A stretch of DNA of 64,000 nucleotides, taken from contig NZ_JAUCMN010000002.1 in assembly GCF_030363035.1 (NCBI RefSeq), positions 248,001-312,000 on the forward strand, written 5' to 3'. Of the stretch, positions 1-8,124 are shown one piece after another. The DNA comes from Curtobacterium caseinilyticum (GTDB lineage Bacteria > Actinomycetota > Actinomycetes > Actinomycetales > Microbacteriaceae). A model generated the notes under the pieces. That model was given only the letters and a program-made list of their open reading frames with translations. It was not told the origin of the DNA and made no database searches. How positions within the stretch are numbered: the stretch's first letter is position 1; every line of letters starts with the position of its first letter. Made by a program: the position numbers and the translations under genes.

Positions 1-167
1 TCGTGGCGCTCGCGAGCCGACCACCCCTGACGACGGTCGACATGCGGCTCGACGAGCTCGGCCGGATCGCCGGGAGGGCACTGCTCGAGCTCGTCGCCGG
101 CGGACACCCCGCGTCGGTGTCGGTCACGCCGTCGCTGGTGGTGCGCGAGAGCACCCTCGGCGCGTAG
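1..167 (+). CDS. LacI-family transcriptional regulator, C-terminal fragment
   Basis: The reading frame is open from the window edge (first full codon at base 3) to a TAG at 165-167. The visible 54 residues end in ALASRPPLTTVDMRLDELG, then a GRIAGRALLELVAG helix, then SVVVTP-like strands closing with VVRESTLG. This matches the end of LacI/GalR proteins: the last helix and strand of the periplasmic-binding-protein-like effector domain. The DNA-binding head lies outside the window. Its position just upstream of araB, with two palindromes before araB, suggests that it represses the arabinose operon. The family call is fairly secure; the effector is inferred. Confidence 0.8.
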   Translation, partial: VALASRPPLTTVDMRLDELGRIAGRALLELVAGGHPASVSVTPSLVVRESTLGA

Positions 168-298
168 CCCGGCCAGCGTCCTCGCCCTCCAGGTTCCGCA
201 ATTGCGGCATCTCGGCGACGCGCGCGCCCCTCCTCGGAACCTCGACGTCGCGCGAGCGGCGAGTCGCGGGACCTCGGCGAGCAGGACCCGGACGTGTC

Positions 299-322
299 GG
301 GCGAGGGCGAGGGCGAGGGCGA
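299..322. repeat. GGGCGA hexamer microrepeat
   Basis: Four perfect head-to-tail copies of GGGCGA lie immediately before the 32-bp tandem array. No gene function is evident. An ORF through this stretch has no recognisable protein family and is rich in Arg and Ala, so I treat the DNA as non-coding. Confidence 0.7.
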
Positions 323-324
323 GG

Positions 325-444
325 CGATCGTCGAGCGGTCGGGACGTGCCGCGAGGCGATCGGCGGGCGGGCGGGACGTGCGGCATGCCGATCGTCGAGC
401 GGGCAGGACGTGCCGCATGCCGATGGTCGAGCGGGCGGGAGCCG
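325..444. repeat. 32-bp imperfect tandem repeat, 3.75 copies
   Basis: Copies begin at 325, 357, 389 and 421, giving an exact 32-bp period. Each starts CGATSG(T/G)CGAGCGG and continues to GGGACGTGCC; the last is partial. The middle two copies end GCATGC. This lies in the 591-bp gap between the LacI-type gene and araB. There are no unique spacers, so it is not a CRISPR array. A fifth diverged copy lies at 530-560. No function is evident. Confidence 0.75.
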
Positions 445-529
445 TCGTCGCGCGGCGCCGGGCGTGACGAGAACGGCCCGCTCGACGGGGGTTCGGCCGT
501 CGCACCGACGGTCCCGGACGTACGTGCGG

Positions 530-560
530 CGATCGGCGAGCGGGCAGGACACGCCACGCG
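530..560. repeat. Detached fifth copy of the 32-bp unit
   Basis: CGATCGGCGAGCGGGCAGGA, followed by an ACGCCACGCG tail, matches the unit of the tandem array at 325-444 with a few changes. It is separated from the array by about 85 bp of unrelated sequence. The remainder of the gap from 168 to 758 holds no gene that I can support. Confidence 0.55.
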
Positions 561-696
561 CGGGTCGTGTGCGGGTGGGATCGGGCACCCTGCCGTGTCG
601 AGCGTGACGGAACCGGCCCGCTCGACGCGGTGCACAGCCGCCCCGTCGACCGCGACCGCGACCCCGCACGGCACGGCACGCCGCCGCGTTGCACGC

Positions 697-730
697 GTGA
701 GCGCTCACCTGCCATGATGTGAGCGCTCAC
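697..730. promoter_or_regulatory. Twin 12-bp palindromes, predicted LacI-type operator of araB
   Basis: GTGAGCGCTCAC occurs twice as a perfect palindrome, at 697-708 and 719-730. The centres are 22 bp apart, close to two helical turns, so both would face the same side of the helix. The pair ends 28 bp before the araB start. A CG-centred even palindrome with GAGCGCTC fits LacI/GalR-type operators (family knowledge), and a LacI-type gene lies directly upstream. No other copy was noticed in the window. Binding is inferred. Confidence 0.7.
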
Positions 731-758
731 GCAGGACGACGAGGTCTCGGGAGGACAC

Positions 759-2516
759 ATGAGCGACGACCGCCGACAGCAGGTCGAACACGGCCGCACC
801 ACCCTCGGCATCGAGCTCGGCTCGACCCGGATCAAGGCCGTCCTGGTCGACGAGGACCTCCGCCCGATCGCGAGCGGTTCCCACGAGTGGGAGAACGAGT
901 ACGTCGACGGGCGCTGGACCTACCCGCTGCTGGCCGTCGAGACCGGCGTCCGCGCGGCCTACGCCGACCTGGTCGCCGACGTCGAGCGGCAGTTCGGCGT
1001 CCGCCCCACGACCTTCCGCGCCGCCGGCGTCTCGGCGATGATGCACGGGTACCTGGCGTTCGACGCCGACGGTGACCTGCTCGTGCCGTTCCGGACCTGG
1101 CGCAACACCTCGACCGGCCCGGCAGCGGAGCAGCTCAGCGCCGCGCTCGACTTCAACGTCCCGCAGCGGTGGTCGATCGCGCACCTCGCGCAGGCCGTCC
1201 TGGACGACGAGCCGCACGTGGCGCAGGTCGCCGGGATCACCACGCTCGCGGGGTACGTGCACCGCATGCTCACCGGTCGCGACGTCCTCGGCGTCGGCGA
1301 CGCGAGCGGGATGTTCCCGATCGACTCGTCGCCGGTCGACAGCGCCCCGGGGGAGCCCGGCCGACGCGACTACGACGCCGGGATGCTCGCCACGACGCAG
1401 GACCTGCTCGGCAAGCGCGTCCCCGACCTGCGCGCCCTGCTGCCCGAGGTGCTCGTCGCCGGCGAGGACGCCGGTGCGCTCACCGCCGAGGGGGCCGCGT
1501 GGCTCGACCCGACCGGCACCCTGCAGCCCGGTGTCGCGTTCTGCCCGCCCGAGGGCGACGCGGGTACCGGCATGGTGGCGACGAACGCCGTCGCTCCCCG
1601 GACCGGCAACGTCAGTGTCGGCACGAGCATCTTCGCGATGGTCGTGCTCGAACGCGCGCTCGGCACCGCGCACGAGGAACTCGACGTGGTCACGACCCCC
1701 GCCGGTGACGCCGTCGCGATGGTGCACTGCAACAACGGCGCGAGCGAGATCGCCGCGTGGGCCCGCGTGTTCGGCCGCTTCGCCGAGGCGGCGGGCGAGC
1801 GCGCCGGCACGACCCCGCCGAGCATCGACGACGTCTACGCCACGCTCCTGGCCGAGGCGGCAGACGCCGACCCGGACGCCGGTGGCCTGCTGTCCTTCAA
1901 CTACCTGGCGGGTGAGCCGGTGACCGGCGTCGTCGACGGCCGACCCCTGCTGCTCCGCACCCCCGGTGCCCGGTTCACCCTCGGCAACCTCGTCCGCTCC
2001 GAGGTGCACGGGGCGTTCGCCACGCTCGCGATCGGCATGGACGTCCTGCACGGCGAGCACGTCGCCGTCGACCGGATGACCGCGCACGGCGGGCTCTTCC
2101 GCACCCCCGGCGCACCCCAGCGCCTGCTCGCCGCCGCGCTCCGGGTGCCGGTGGCGCTCGAGGAGACCGCGGGTGAGGGCGGTGCCTGGGGCATCGCGGT
2201 GCTCGCGGCCTACCTGGAGCACACCGACCGTTCCCTCGCCGACTTCCTCGCCGAGACGGTGTTCGGCGGCGACGCCGTCCACGTCGCCGAGCCCGAGGAG
2301 CGCGACGTCGAGGGCTTCCAGGACTACCTCGCCCGGTACCGCGCGGCCCTGCCCGTGCAGGACGTGGCGGCAGCGGCGACCCGGACCGGCGCGCCCGCCG
2401 AGCAGGACGCCGACACCGACCAGGACGCACCGGACCCGGCGGTACCGACCGACCAGGGCGAGCCGAGCGACGAGGCCGAGCCGAGCCTCCAGACCGAGAA
2501 GGAGCCGACCGCATGA
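759..2516 (+). CDS. araB: L-ribulokinase (FGGY-family carbohydrate kinase)
   Basis: Predicted to phosphorylate L-ribulose to L-ribulose 5-phosphate with ATP, in the cytosol. The 585-residue protein has the FGGY order: an N-terminal phosphate motif [10 protein letters not shown] (residues 17-26), a mid-protein PEGDAGTGM segment with the usual catalytic Asp, GNVSVGTS as the second phosphate motif, and [12 protein letters not shown] before the C-terminal ATPase lobe. Glu19 replaces the more common Asp of the first motif. The last 45 or so residues form an acidic, Pro-rich tail that is unusual for the family. A GGGAGG Shine-Dalgarno sits 4 nt before the ATG. Adjacent araD and araA support ribulokinase over xylulokinase. 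Its end overlaps araD by ATGA. Confidence 0.85.
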   Translation: MSDDRRQQVEHGRTTLGIELGSTRIKAVLVDEDLRPIASGSHEWENEYVDGRWTYPLLAVETGVRAAYADLVADVERQFGVRPTTFRAAGVSAMMHGYLAFDADGDLLVPFRTWRNTSTGPAAEQLSAALDFNVPQRWSIAHLAQAVLDDEPHVAQVAGITTLAGYVHRMLTGRDVLGVGDASGMFPIDSSPVDSAPGEPGRRDYDAGMLATTQDLLGKRVPDLRALLPEVLVAGEDAGALTAEGAAWLDPTGTLQPGVAFCPPEGDAGTGMVATNAVAPRTGNVSVGTSIFAMVVLERALGTAHEELDVVTTPAGDAVAMVHCNNGASEIAAWARVFGRFAEAAGERAGTTPPSIDDVYATLLAEAADADPDAGGLLSFNYLAGEPVTGVVDGRPLLLRTPGARFTLGNLVRSEVHGAFATLAIGMDVLHGEHVAVDRMTAHGGLFRTPGAPQRLLAAALRVPVALEETAGEGGAWGIAVLAAYLEHTDRSLADFLAETVFGGDAVHVAEPEERDVEGFQDYLARYRAALPVQDVAAAATRTGAPAEQDADTDQDAPDPAVPTDQGEPSDEAEPSLQTEKEPTA

Positions 2517-3256
2517 CGGACGCGACCGCATCCGCGAACCCAGCCACCCCGGACGGGACGACCGACGAGACGGCGGCCGCCGTCGCCCGGGCCCGCGAGC
2601 GCGTCGCGTCCCTGCACGGCGAGCTCGTCCGCTACGGCCTGGTGATCTGGACCGGCGGCAACGTCTCCGAGCGCGTCCCCGGCACCGACCTGTTCGTCAT
2701 CAAGCCGAGCGGGGTCTCGAGCGACGACCTGACGCCGGCGAACCAGGTCGTCTGCACCCTCGACGGCGTGCCCGCCGAGGGCTGGGGCAACGCCCACGGC
2801 CCGTCGAGCGACACCGCCGCGCACGCCTACGTGTACCGGAACATGCCCGAGGTGAACGGCGTCGTGCACACGCACTCGACCTACGCGACCGCGTGGGCGG
2901 CCCGTGCCGAGGAGATCCCGTGCGTCATCACCGCGATGGCGGACGAGTTCGGCGGGCCGATCCCGGTCGGCCCGTTCGCGATCATCGGCGACGACACCAT
3001 CGGCCGCGGCATCGTCGAGACGCTGTCCGGCCACCGATCGCGTGCGGTGCTCATGCAGAACCACGGCGTCTTCACGATCGGCAAGGACGCGAAGGACGCC
3101 GTGAAGGCCGCGGTGATGTGCGAGGACGTCGCGCGCACCGTGCACATCGCGAAGCAGGGCGGCGAGCTCGTGCCGATCGCGCCCGAGAACATCGATCGAC
3201 TCTTCGATCGCTACCAGAACGTCTACGGACAGAACCCCGAAGGAGCCATGCGATGA
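2513..3256 (+). CDS. araD: L-ribulose-5-phosphate 4-epimerase
   Basis: Converts L-ribulose 5-phosphate to D-xylulose 5-phosphate, linking arabinose to the pentose phosphate pathway. This is a 247-residue class II aldolase/adducin-fold protein. Visible zinc ligands are His119 and His121 in VVHTHSTYA and His184 in MQNHG. The phosphate-binding GGN is at 48-50 and the KPSG loop at 64-67. The N-terminal 20 residues are a Thr/Ala-rich extension. The ATG lies inside the end of araB (ATGA overlap), and the stop overlaps the araA start in the same way, so the three genes look translationally coupled. Length is close to the family norm of about 230 residues. Confidence 0.93.
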   Translation: MTDATASANPATPDGTTDETAAAVARARERVASLHGELVRYGLVIWTGGNVSERVPGTDLFVIKPSGVSSDDLTPANQVVCTLDGVPAEGWGNAHGPSSDTAAHAYVYRNMPEVNGVVHTHSTYATAWAARAEEIPCVITAMADEFGGPIPVGPFAIIGDDTIGRGIVETLSGHRSRAVLMQNHGVFTIGKDAKDAVKAAVMCEDVARTVHIAKQGGELVPIAPENIDRLFDRYQNVYGQNPEGAMR

Positions 3257-4770
3257 CGCAGGTGAACCCCCAGGCCACCCTCGACAGCTACGAGGTCTGG
3301 TTCCTCACCGGCTCCCAGGGCCTGTACGGCGAGGAGACCCTCCGCCAGGTCGAGGAGCAGTCGCGTGCCGTGCACGCCGAACTCGCACCGCACGTGCCGG
3401 TGAAGCTCGTCTGGAAGCCCGTCCTCACGGACGCCGACGGCATCCGCCGCGCGCTCATCGAGGCCAGCGCCGACGACCGGGTCATCGGCGTCACGACGTG
3501 GATGCACACGTTCAGCCCGGCCAAGATGTGGATCGGCGGCCTCCAGGCGCTGACGAAGCCGCTGCTGCACCTGCACACGCAGGCCAACGTGGCGCTGCCG
3601 TGGGGCGACATCGACTTCGACTTCATGAACCTCAACCAGGCCGCGCACGGCGACCGCGAGTTCGGGTACGCCCTGGCCCGCCTGGGCGTGCGGCACGCGA
3701 CGGCCGTCGGGCACGTGTCCGACGAGCGGGTGCAGCAGCGGGTCGCGAACTGGACCCGCGCGGCAGCCGGCGCCGCGGCCGTCCGCGAGCTCAAGCTGAC
3801 CCGTTTCGGCGACAACATGCGCTACGTCGCCGTCACCGAGGGCGACAAGACCGAGGCCGAGATCGAGCTCGGCGTGCAGGTGAACACCTGGGCGGTGAAC
3901 GAGCTGGCCGAGGCCGTGTCCGCCGCGACCGAGCAGGACGTCGACGCGCTCGTCGCCGTCTACGACGAGTCGTACGACCTCGTCCCGGAACTGCAGGACG
4001 GTGGCGCGCGGCGCAGCGCGCTCCGCGACGGCGCCGCGATCGAGCTCGGTCTCCGCGCCCTGCTCGAGCAGAACGGGTCCGCTGCGTTCACCACGAACTT
4101 CGAGGACCTCGGCACGCTCAAGCAGCTGCCCGGCCTCGCGGTCCAGCGGCTGATGGCCGACGGCTACGGCTTCGGCGCGGAGGGCGACTGGAAGACCGCC
4201 GTGCTCGTCCGGGCGATGAACGTCGCCGGCGCGGGCCTGCCCGGTGGCGCCTCCCTGATGGAGGACTACACGTACGACCTCACCCCGGGGGCCGAGAAGA
4301 TCCTCGGTGCGCACATGCTCGAGGTCTCGCCGACGCTCACCACCACGAAGCCGACGCTCGAGATCCACCCGCTCGGCATCGGCGGCAAGGACGACCCGGT
4401 CCGCCTGGTCTTCACCGCCGACGCCGGCGAGGCCGTGGTCGTCGCGCTCTCCGACACCCGCGACGGCTTCCGCCTCACGGCGAACGTCGTCGACGTGGTG
4501 CCGCCGACCGAGGCGCTCCCGAAGCTCCCCGTCGGCCGTGCCGTCTGGGAGCCGCGTCCGTCGTTCCCGGTCGCCGCGGAGGCCTGGCTCACCGCCGGTG
4601 CCGCGCACCACACCGTGATGACGACGGCTGTCGGCCTGCAGGTCGTCGAGGACCTCGCGACCATGGTCGGCACCGAGTTCCTCGTCATCGACGAGCACAC
4701 CACGGCTCGTGGGTTCCGCGACGAGCTGCGCCTGCAGCAGGCGTGGCACCGTCTCGACCGCGGGTTCTAG
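3253..4770 (+). CDS. araA: L-arabinose isomerase
   Basis: Interconverts L-arabinose and L-ribulose with Mn2+ as the usual cofactor. At 505 residues it has the family length. It carries [14 protein letters not shown] at the N-terminus, [12 protein letters not shown], and the HTQAN segment. The catalytic-site segments [30 protein letters not shown] and AAHHTVMT hold the residues equivalent to Glu306, Glu333, His350 and His450 of the E. coli enzyme. The chosen ATG at 3253 overlaps the araD stop (ATGA); a longer upstream frame is only the shadow of araD. It is followed after 4 bp by the alditol oxidase gene. Confidence 0.95.
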   Translation: MTQVNPQATLDSYEVWFLTGSQGLYGEETLRQVEEQSRAVHAELAPHVPVKLVWKPVLTDADGIRRALIEASADDRVIGVTTWMHTFSPAKMWIGGLQALTKPLLHLHTQANVALPWGDIDFDFMNLNQAAHGDREFGYALARLGVRHATAVGHVSDERVQQRVANWTRAAAGAAAVRELKLTRFGDNMRYVAVTEGDKTEAEIELGVQVNTWAVNELAEAVSAATEQDVDALVAVYDESYDLVPELQDGGARRSALRDGAAIELGLRALLEQNGSAAFTTNFEDLGTLKQLPGLAVQRLMADGYGFGAEGDWKTAVLVRAMNVAGAGLPGGASLMEDYTYDLTPGAEKILGAHMLEVSPTLTTTKPTLEIHPLGIGGKDDPVRLVFTADAGEAVVVALSDTRDGFRLTANVVDVVPPTEALPKLPVGRAVWEPRPSFPVAAEAWLTAGAAHHTVMTTAVGLQVVEDLATMVGTEFLVIDEHTTARGFRDELRLQQAWHRLDRGF

Positions 4771-4774
4771 GACC

Positions 4775-6040
4775 GTGACCGTGGCCGCGACGACCCGCAC
4801 CAACTGGGCGGGGAACGTCACCTACCGTGCCTCCGCGCTGGAACGTCCCACCTCGGTGGACCATCTGCAGCAGCTCGTCGCGGCCACGCCGCGCCTGACG
4901 GCGCTCGGGTCGACGCACTCGTTCAACGAGATCGCCGACACCGACGCCGTCCAGGTCACCCTGGCCGGCCTGCCCCCGGTGCTCGAGGTCGACGAGACGC
5001 GTCGGGTCGTGCGGGTCGCCGCCGGCATGACGCACAGTCAGGTCGCGGCCGGACTGGAGGCCCGTGGCTGGGCCCTCGCGAACCTCGCCTCCCTGCCGCA
5101 CATCTCCGTCGCCGGCGCGGTCGCGACCGGCACGCACGGTTCCGGTGTGCGGAACCCGTCCCTCGCGCAGGCGGTGGTCGGTCTGGAGGTCGTCCGCGCA
5201 TCCGGCGACCTGGCGTCGGTCGACGCGTCCACGCCCGATGGCGCCCTCGACGCGCACCGCGTGGCACTCGGAGCGTTGGGCGTCGTGACCGCCGTCGAGC
5301 TCGCGATCGAGCCGACGTTCCAGGTCGCGACGACCGTGCACCTCGACCTGCCGTGGGACGCGGTGTCCGCACGCTTCGACGAGGTGATGTCCGACGCGTA
5401 CTCGGTGTCGATGTTCACCTCGTTCGACGACCGCGGCGCCCGCCAGGTCTGGACGAAGCACCGGGTGGACGAAGCAGCACCCACCGTCGACCTGGTCGCA
5501 CTCGGTGCGCGTACCGCCGACGGCCCCGTGCACCCGGGCGAGAACGACGCGGCGAGCGTCACCGAGCAGGGCGGCGTGCCCGGTCCCTGGGCCGAACGGC
5601 TGCCGCACTTCCGGTCGACCTTCACGCCGTCGACGGGCGCGGAGATCCAGGCGGAGTACCTGATCCCGGCGGGGCACGCCGTCGCGGCGCTCCAGGCGCT
5701 CCGACCCCTCGCCGACGTGTTCGCCCCGCTGCTCATCGCGGCCGAGGTACGCACGATCGCGGCCGACACTGCGTGGCTGGCGCCCTCCGCCGGACGGCAG
5801 TCGGTCGGCATCCACTTCACCTTCCGGCGGGACCCCGCGGCCGTCGCGGCGGCGGTCGAGCGGATCGAGGAGGTCCTCGCACCGTTCGACCCCCGGCCGC
5901 ACTGGGGCAAGGTGTCGGCGGCGAGCGTCGAGCGGCTGCACGAGGCGTACCCGCGGCTCGACGACTTCGCGGCGCTGGCACGGGACCTCGACCCGGCGGG
6001 GCGGTTCCGGAACGCGTTCCTGGCGCGGCTGCTCGCCTGA
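4775..6040 (+). CDS. FAD-dependent alditol oxidase / D-arabinono-1,4-lactone oxidase family
   Basis: A 421-residue VAO/PCMH-type flavoprotein, matching Streptomyces alditol oxidase AldO (418 residues). GSTHSF places His48 where AldO carries its covalent FAD-linking His46. SVAGAVATGTHGSG (111-124) is the FAD pyrophosphate loop, and HWGK near the C-terminus belongs to the ALO domain. The likely reaction is oxidation of a polyol such as xylitol, sorbitol or arabinitol at C1 to the aldose, with O2 giving H2O2. The GTG at 4775 is chosen because MTVAATTRTNWAGN matches family N-termini and starts 4 bp after the araA stop; GTG 4781 is an alternative. Substrate is not determinable here. Cotranscription with araBDA suggests arabinitol or arabinose-linked polyols. 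Confidence 0.85.
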   Translation: MTVAATTRTNWAGNVTYRASALERPTSVDHLQQLVAATPRLTALGSTHSFNEIADTDAVQVTLAGLPPVLEVDETRRVVRVAAGMTHSQVAAGLEARGWALANLASLPHISVAGAVATGTHGSGVRNPSLAQAVVGLEVVRASGDLASVDASTPDGALDAHRVALGALGVVTAVELAIEPTFQVATTVHLDLPWDAVSARFDEVMSDAYSVSMFTSFDDRGARQVWTKHRVDEAAPTVDLVALGARTADGPVHPGENDAASVTEQGGVPGPWAERLPHFRSTFTPSTGAEIQAEYLIPAGHAVAALQALRPLADVFAPLLIAAEVRTIAADTAWLAPSAGRQSVGIHFTFRRDPAAVAAAVERIEEVLAPFDPRPHWGKVSAASVERLHEAYPRLDDFAALARDLDPAGRFRNAFLARLLA

Positions 6041-6148
6041 CCGACGGGGTGCCCCTCGCCGCCGGCTGCGACGAGGGCACCCGCGTTCCCAGGGTTCTCG
6101 GACGTGATCGACGGCTGGCGTCGTGCTGCGTCGCTGAGTGCTCACATG

Positions 6149-6158
6149 TGTGATCACA
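6149..6158. promoter_or_regulatory. Palindrome TGTGATCACA before the Q/G/Y-rich gene
   Basis: A perfect 10-bp palindrome ends 11 bp before the ATG at 6170. It overlaps the weak AAAGG ribosome-binding site. It resembles half-site spacing of a small repressor but not a full CRP site, which would need a 6-bp spacer. Role uncertain. Confidence 0.3.
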
Positions 6159-6169
6159 AAGGTTGGTGC

Positions 6170-7096
6170 ATGGCGAACCTCAACCGGATCCTCGGCATGG
6201 CCTCGAAGGTCATCGACAAGCAGATGCAGAAGCAGCGCGGGCAGGGGAACGCCGCCGCTGGGAACCAGCAGCCGTCGGGTGGGAGCGACTGGCGGGACAT
6301 CGTGCGCACCGCGGCGGACAAGCTGACCGGCGACGATCGGTCGCGATCGCAACAGCCCGGACAGCAGCCACAGCAGCAGTACGGTCAGCCGGGCCAGCAG
6401 CAGTACGGTCAGCCGGGCCAGCAGCAGTACGGGCAGCAGCAGTACGGCGGGCCGCAGGCGCACCAGCGCGGACCGGCCGACCCGGACAAGGTCGCCCTGG
6501 CGAAGTACGACTACCTGCTCCGCACGTCGAACCCCGACCAGCTCGAGCAGGTCCACCACGACGCCTTCGCTCGACTGACCCCGGCGCAGCGACAGCAGGT
6601 CCGCGACCGCCTGAACTCCGAGCTGCCGCCGCACGAGCACGTGCGCGACGACTCGTCCGGCGGCATGGCCCGGGCGATGACGCGCGGGGAGATGTCGCGT
6701 CCGGGGCTCATCCGGCGTGTGCTCGGTGGATCGGGCCGGTCGGGGAGCGGTCGCGCGGGCTCGTTCGCCGGCGGGGCCGCGGTGGGTGCCGGCGCGATGG
6801 CCGTCGGCGGGCTCGCGGTCGCGGTGGCCGGTGGCGCGGTCGTCAGCGCTGCCGCTGCACCGGTCCTGGCCGGGGCAGCCGACCTCGGCGTCGACTTCGA
6901 GGGGATCGCCTCGGGCATCGGCGACCTCGGACTGGCCGACCTGGGCGGTGGTGTCGAGGGCTTCGCGGCCGAGGGCGAGCAGTTCCTCGGCGGCCTGGGC
7001 GAGCAGGCGAGCGGGCTGAGCGAGCAGGCGAGCGGGTTGGGCGAGCAAGCCTCGAACCTCGGCAACGACTTCCTCGGCGGGCTGTTCGACCGCTGA
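6170..7096 (+). CDS. Hypothetical protein with QYGQPGQ repeats and a glycine-rich hydrophobic segment
   Basis: Not assigned to a characterised family. The 308 residues run as follows: a basic amphipathic N-terminus (MANLNRILGMASKVIDKQMQ), a low-complexity Q/G/Y/P stretch at about 60-93 with repeated QYGQPGQQ, a folded-looking helical module at about 101-155 (YDYLLRTSNPDQLEQVHHDAF...LTPAQRQQVRDRL), a Gly/Ala-rich hydrophobic stretch at about 198-237, and a C-terminal GEQASGL repeat. There is no signal peptide. The start at MANLN is chosen over the upstream in-frame ATG because AAAGG precedes it. A membrane-anchored or self-assembling protein is possible, but that is inference. Confidence 0.75.
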   Translation: MANLNRILGMASKVIDKQMQKQRGQGNAAAGNQQPSGGSDWRDIVRTAADKLTGDDRSRSQQPGQQPQQQYGQPGQQQYGQPGQQQYGQQQYGGPQAHQRGPADPDKVALAKYDYLLRTSNPDQLEQVHHDAFARLTPAQRQQVRDRLNSELPPHEHVRDDSSGGMARAMTRGEMSRPGLIRRVLGGSGRSGSGRAGSFAGGAAVGAGAMAVGGLAVAVAGGAVVSAAAAPVLAGAADLGVDFEGIASGIGDLGLADLGGGVEGFAAEGEQFLGGLGEQASGLSEQASGLGEQASNLGNDFLGGLFDR

Positions 7097-7114
7097 CCGG
7101 AGCCGGCGACGCGC

Positions 7115-8069
7115 TCACTCCCGACGGACGAGCGCGTCGCCGACCGTGCTGCGGTAGTAGAGCACCGATCGCCCGTACCGCGTGCGGTTCAGCAGGCCGC
7201 CGCGCTCCATCACCCGCAGGTGCTGGTTGACGGCGGACGTCGACACCCCGAACCGCATCGCCAGGTCCGTCGACGACGACGGTTCGCCGAGTGCCTCGAG
7301 CAGCGGCCCGCGTCCGGCCGAGCAGGTCCTGGACCGCGCCGATGTCCGGGTGCGACGCCGTCGACCACATCGCGCCCTGGCCGCGAGCCGGGTACATCAC
7401 GGTCGGCGGCAGGTCGTCGTCGATCGGGGTGGATGCCCGCACCACGAACACCGACGGCACGAGCGTCACCCCTTCGCCCTGCACGGGCCGGTCGCGGGCG
7501 ATCGGGCTGTGCAACCGGACGTCGAGGTGCCGACCGTCGAACCGCACCGACTCCGACAGCCCGCCGAGCACCGCACCGACGCCCTCGTGTGCGGCGATCC
7601 GGCCGCGGTGGGTCACGTCGGCCTGCAGCACGCGACGCATCCGGGGCCAGTACGGCGCGAAGCAGAGTTCCCACGTCGTCGCGAGGGCACGCTGCAGGCG
7701 CCCGACCACGTCCTCGTGCCGACCGAGGAAGGCGTCCGGCACGGTGCCGTGCACCCGCTCCAGGTCGTCGCGCAGCCGTGACGGCGTGATCCGGCCGAGC
7801 ACGCGGAGTTCGTGGTCGAACGAGGTCAACGGTGACTCCGGTCGCGGGTTCACGAAGTCGGCGACCCACCGACGCTCGTCGACCAGGCCCGCGAGGACCG
7901 GACGGTCGAGCACGGGCAGCGCGCCCGCGATCCGCTCGAGCCAGGGCTGCTGCAGGGGGTAGCGCTCGGGGGCGCGGAACGCGCGGAGCCCGAGACCCAG
8001 CTCGGACAGCGGCGAGATGCCGAAACGGACGGCGGAGACGTCGCCTGGCTCCAGTCGGTACCGGATCAT
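7115..8069 (-). pseudogene. DUF5937/ArsR-type winged-helix regulator, frameshifted
   Basis: Two reading frames together make one protein. From the ATG at 8069, MIRYRLEPGDVSAVRFGISPL begins a DUF5937-type ligand domain that runs to GRTRA at about 7305. The HTH continues in another frame from 7303 (LLEALGEPSSSTDLAMRFGVS, then TSAVNQHLRVMERGGLL) to the TGA at 7115. The join needs one base removed or two added near 7304. Intact homologues join these parts as one polypeptide of about 318 residues. As written, translation continues out of frame and the HTH is lost. This is either a pseudogene or an assembly error. A TAGGTT box 8 nt before the ATG suggests a leaderless start. It is divergent from the MFS gene at 8125, its probable target. 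Confidence 0.8.
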
Positions 8070-8124
8070 GAAGCCAGAACCTACATCCGTTCGCTCCGAC
8101 GCCGTGTGCTGGGAGAACGGTGTG

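Noticed and set aside
325-444. Possible CRISPR array
   Set aside because: Units are contiguous without unique spacers and no cas genes are near. The same applies to the arrays at 39359 and 48153.
202-717. Open reading frames in the LacI-araB gap on both strands
   Set aside because: Arg/Ala/Pro-rich translations without family similarity, spanning tandem repeats and the operator; long frames arise easily at this GC content.
705-2531. Long minus-strand ORF opposite araB, and many similar antisense ORFs
   Set aside because: These are codon-position shadows of real genes; the translations show no domains.
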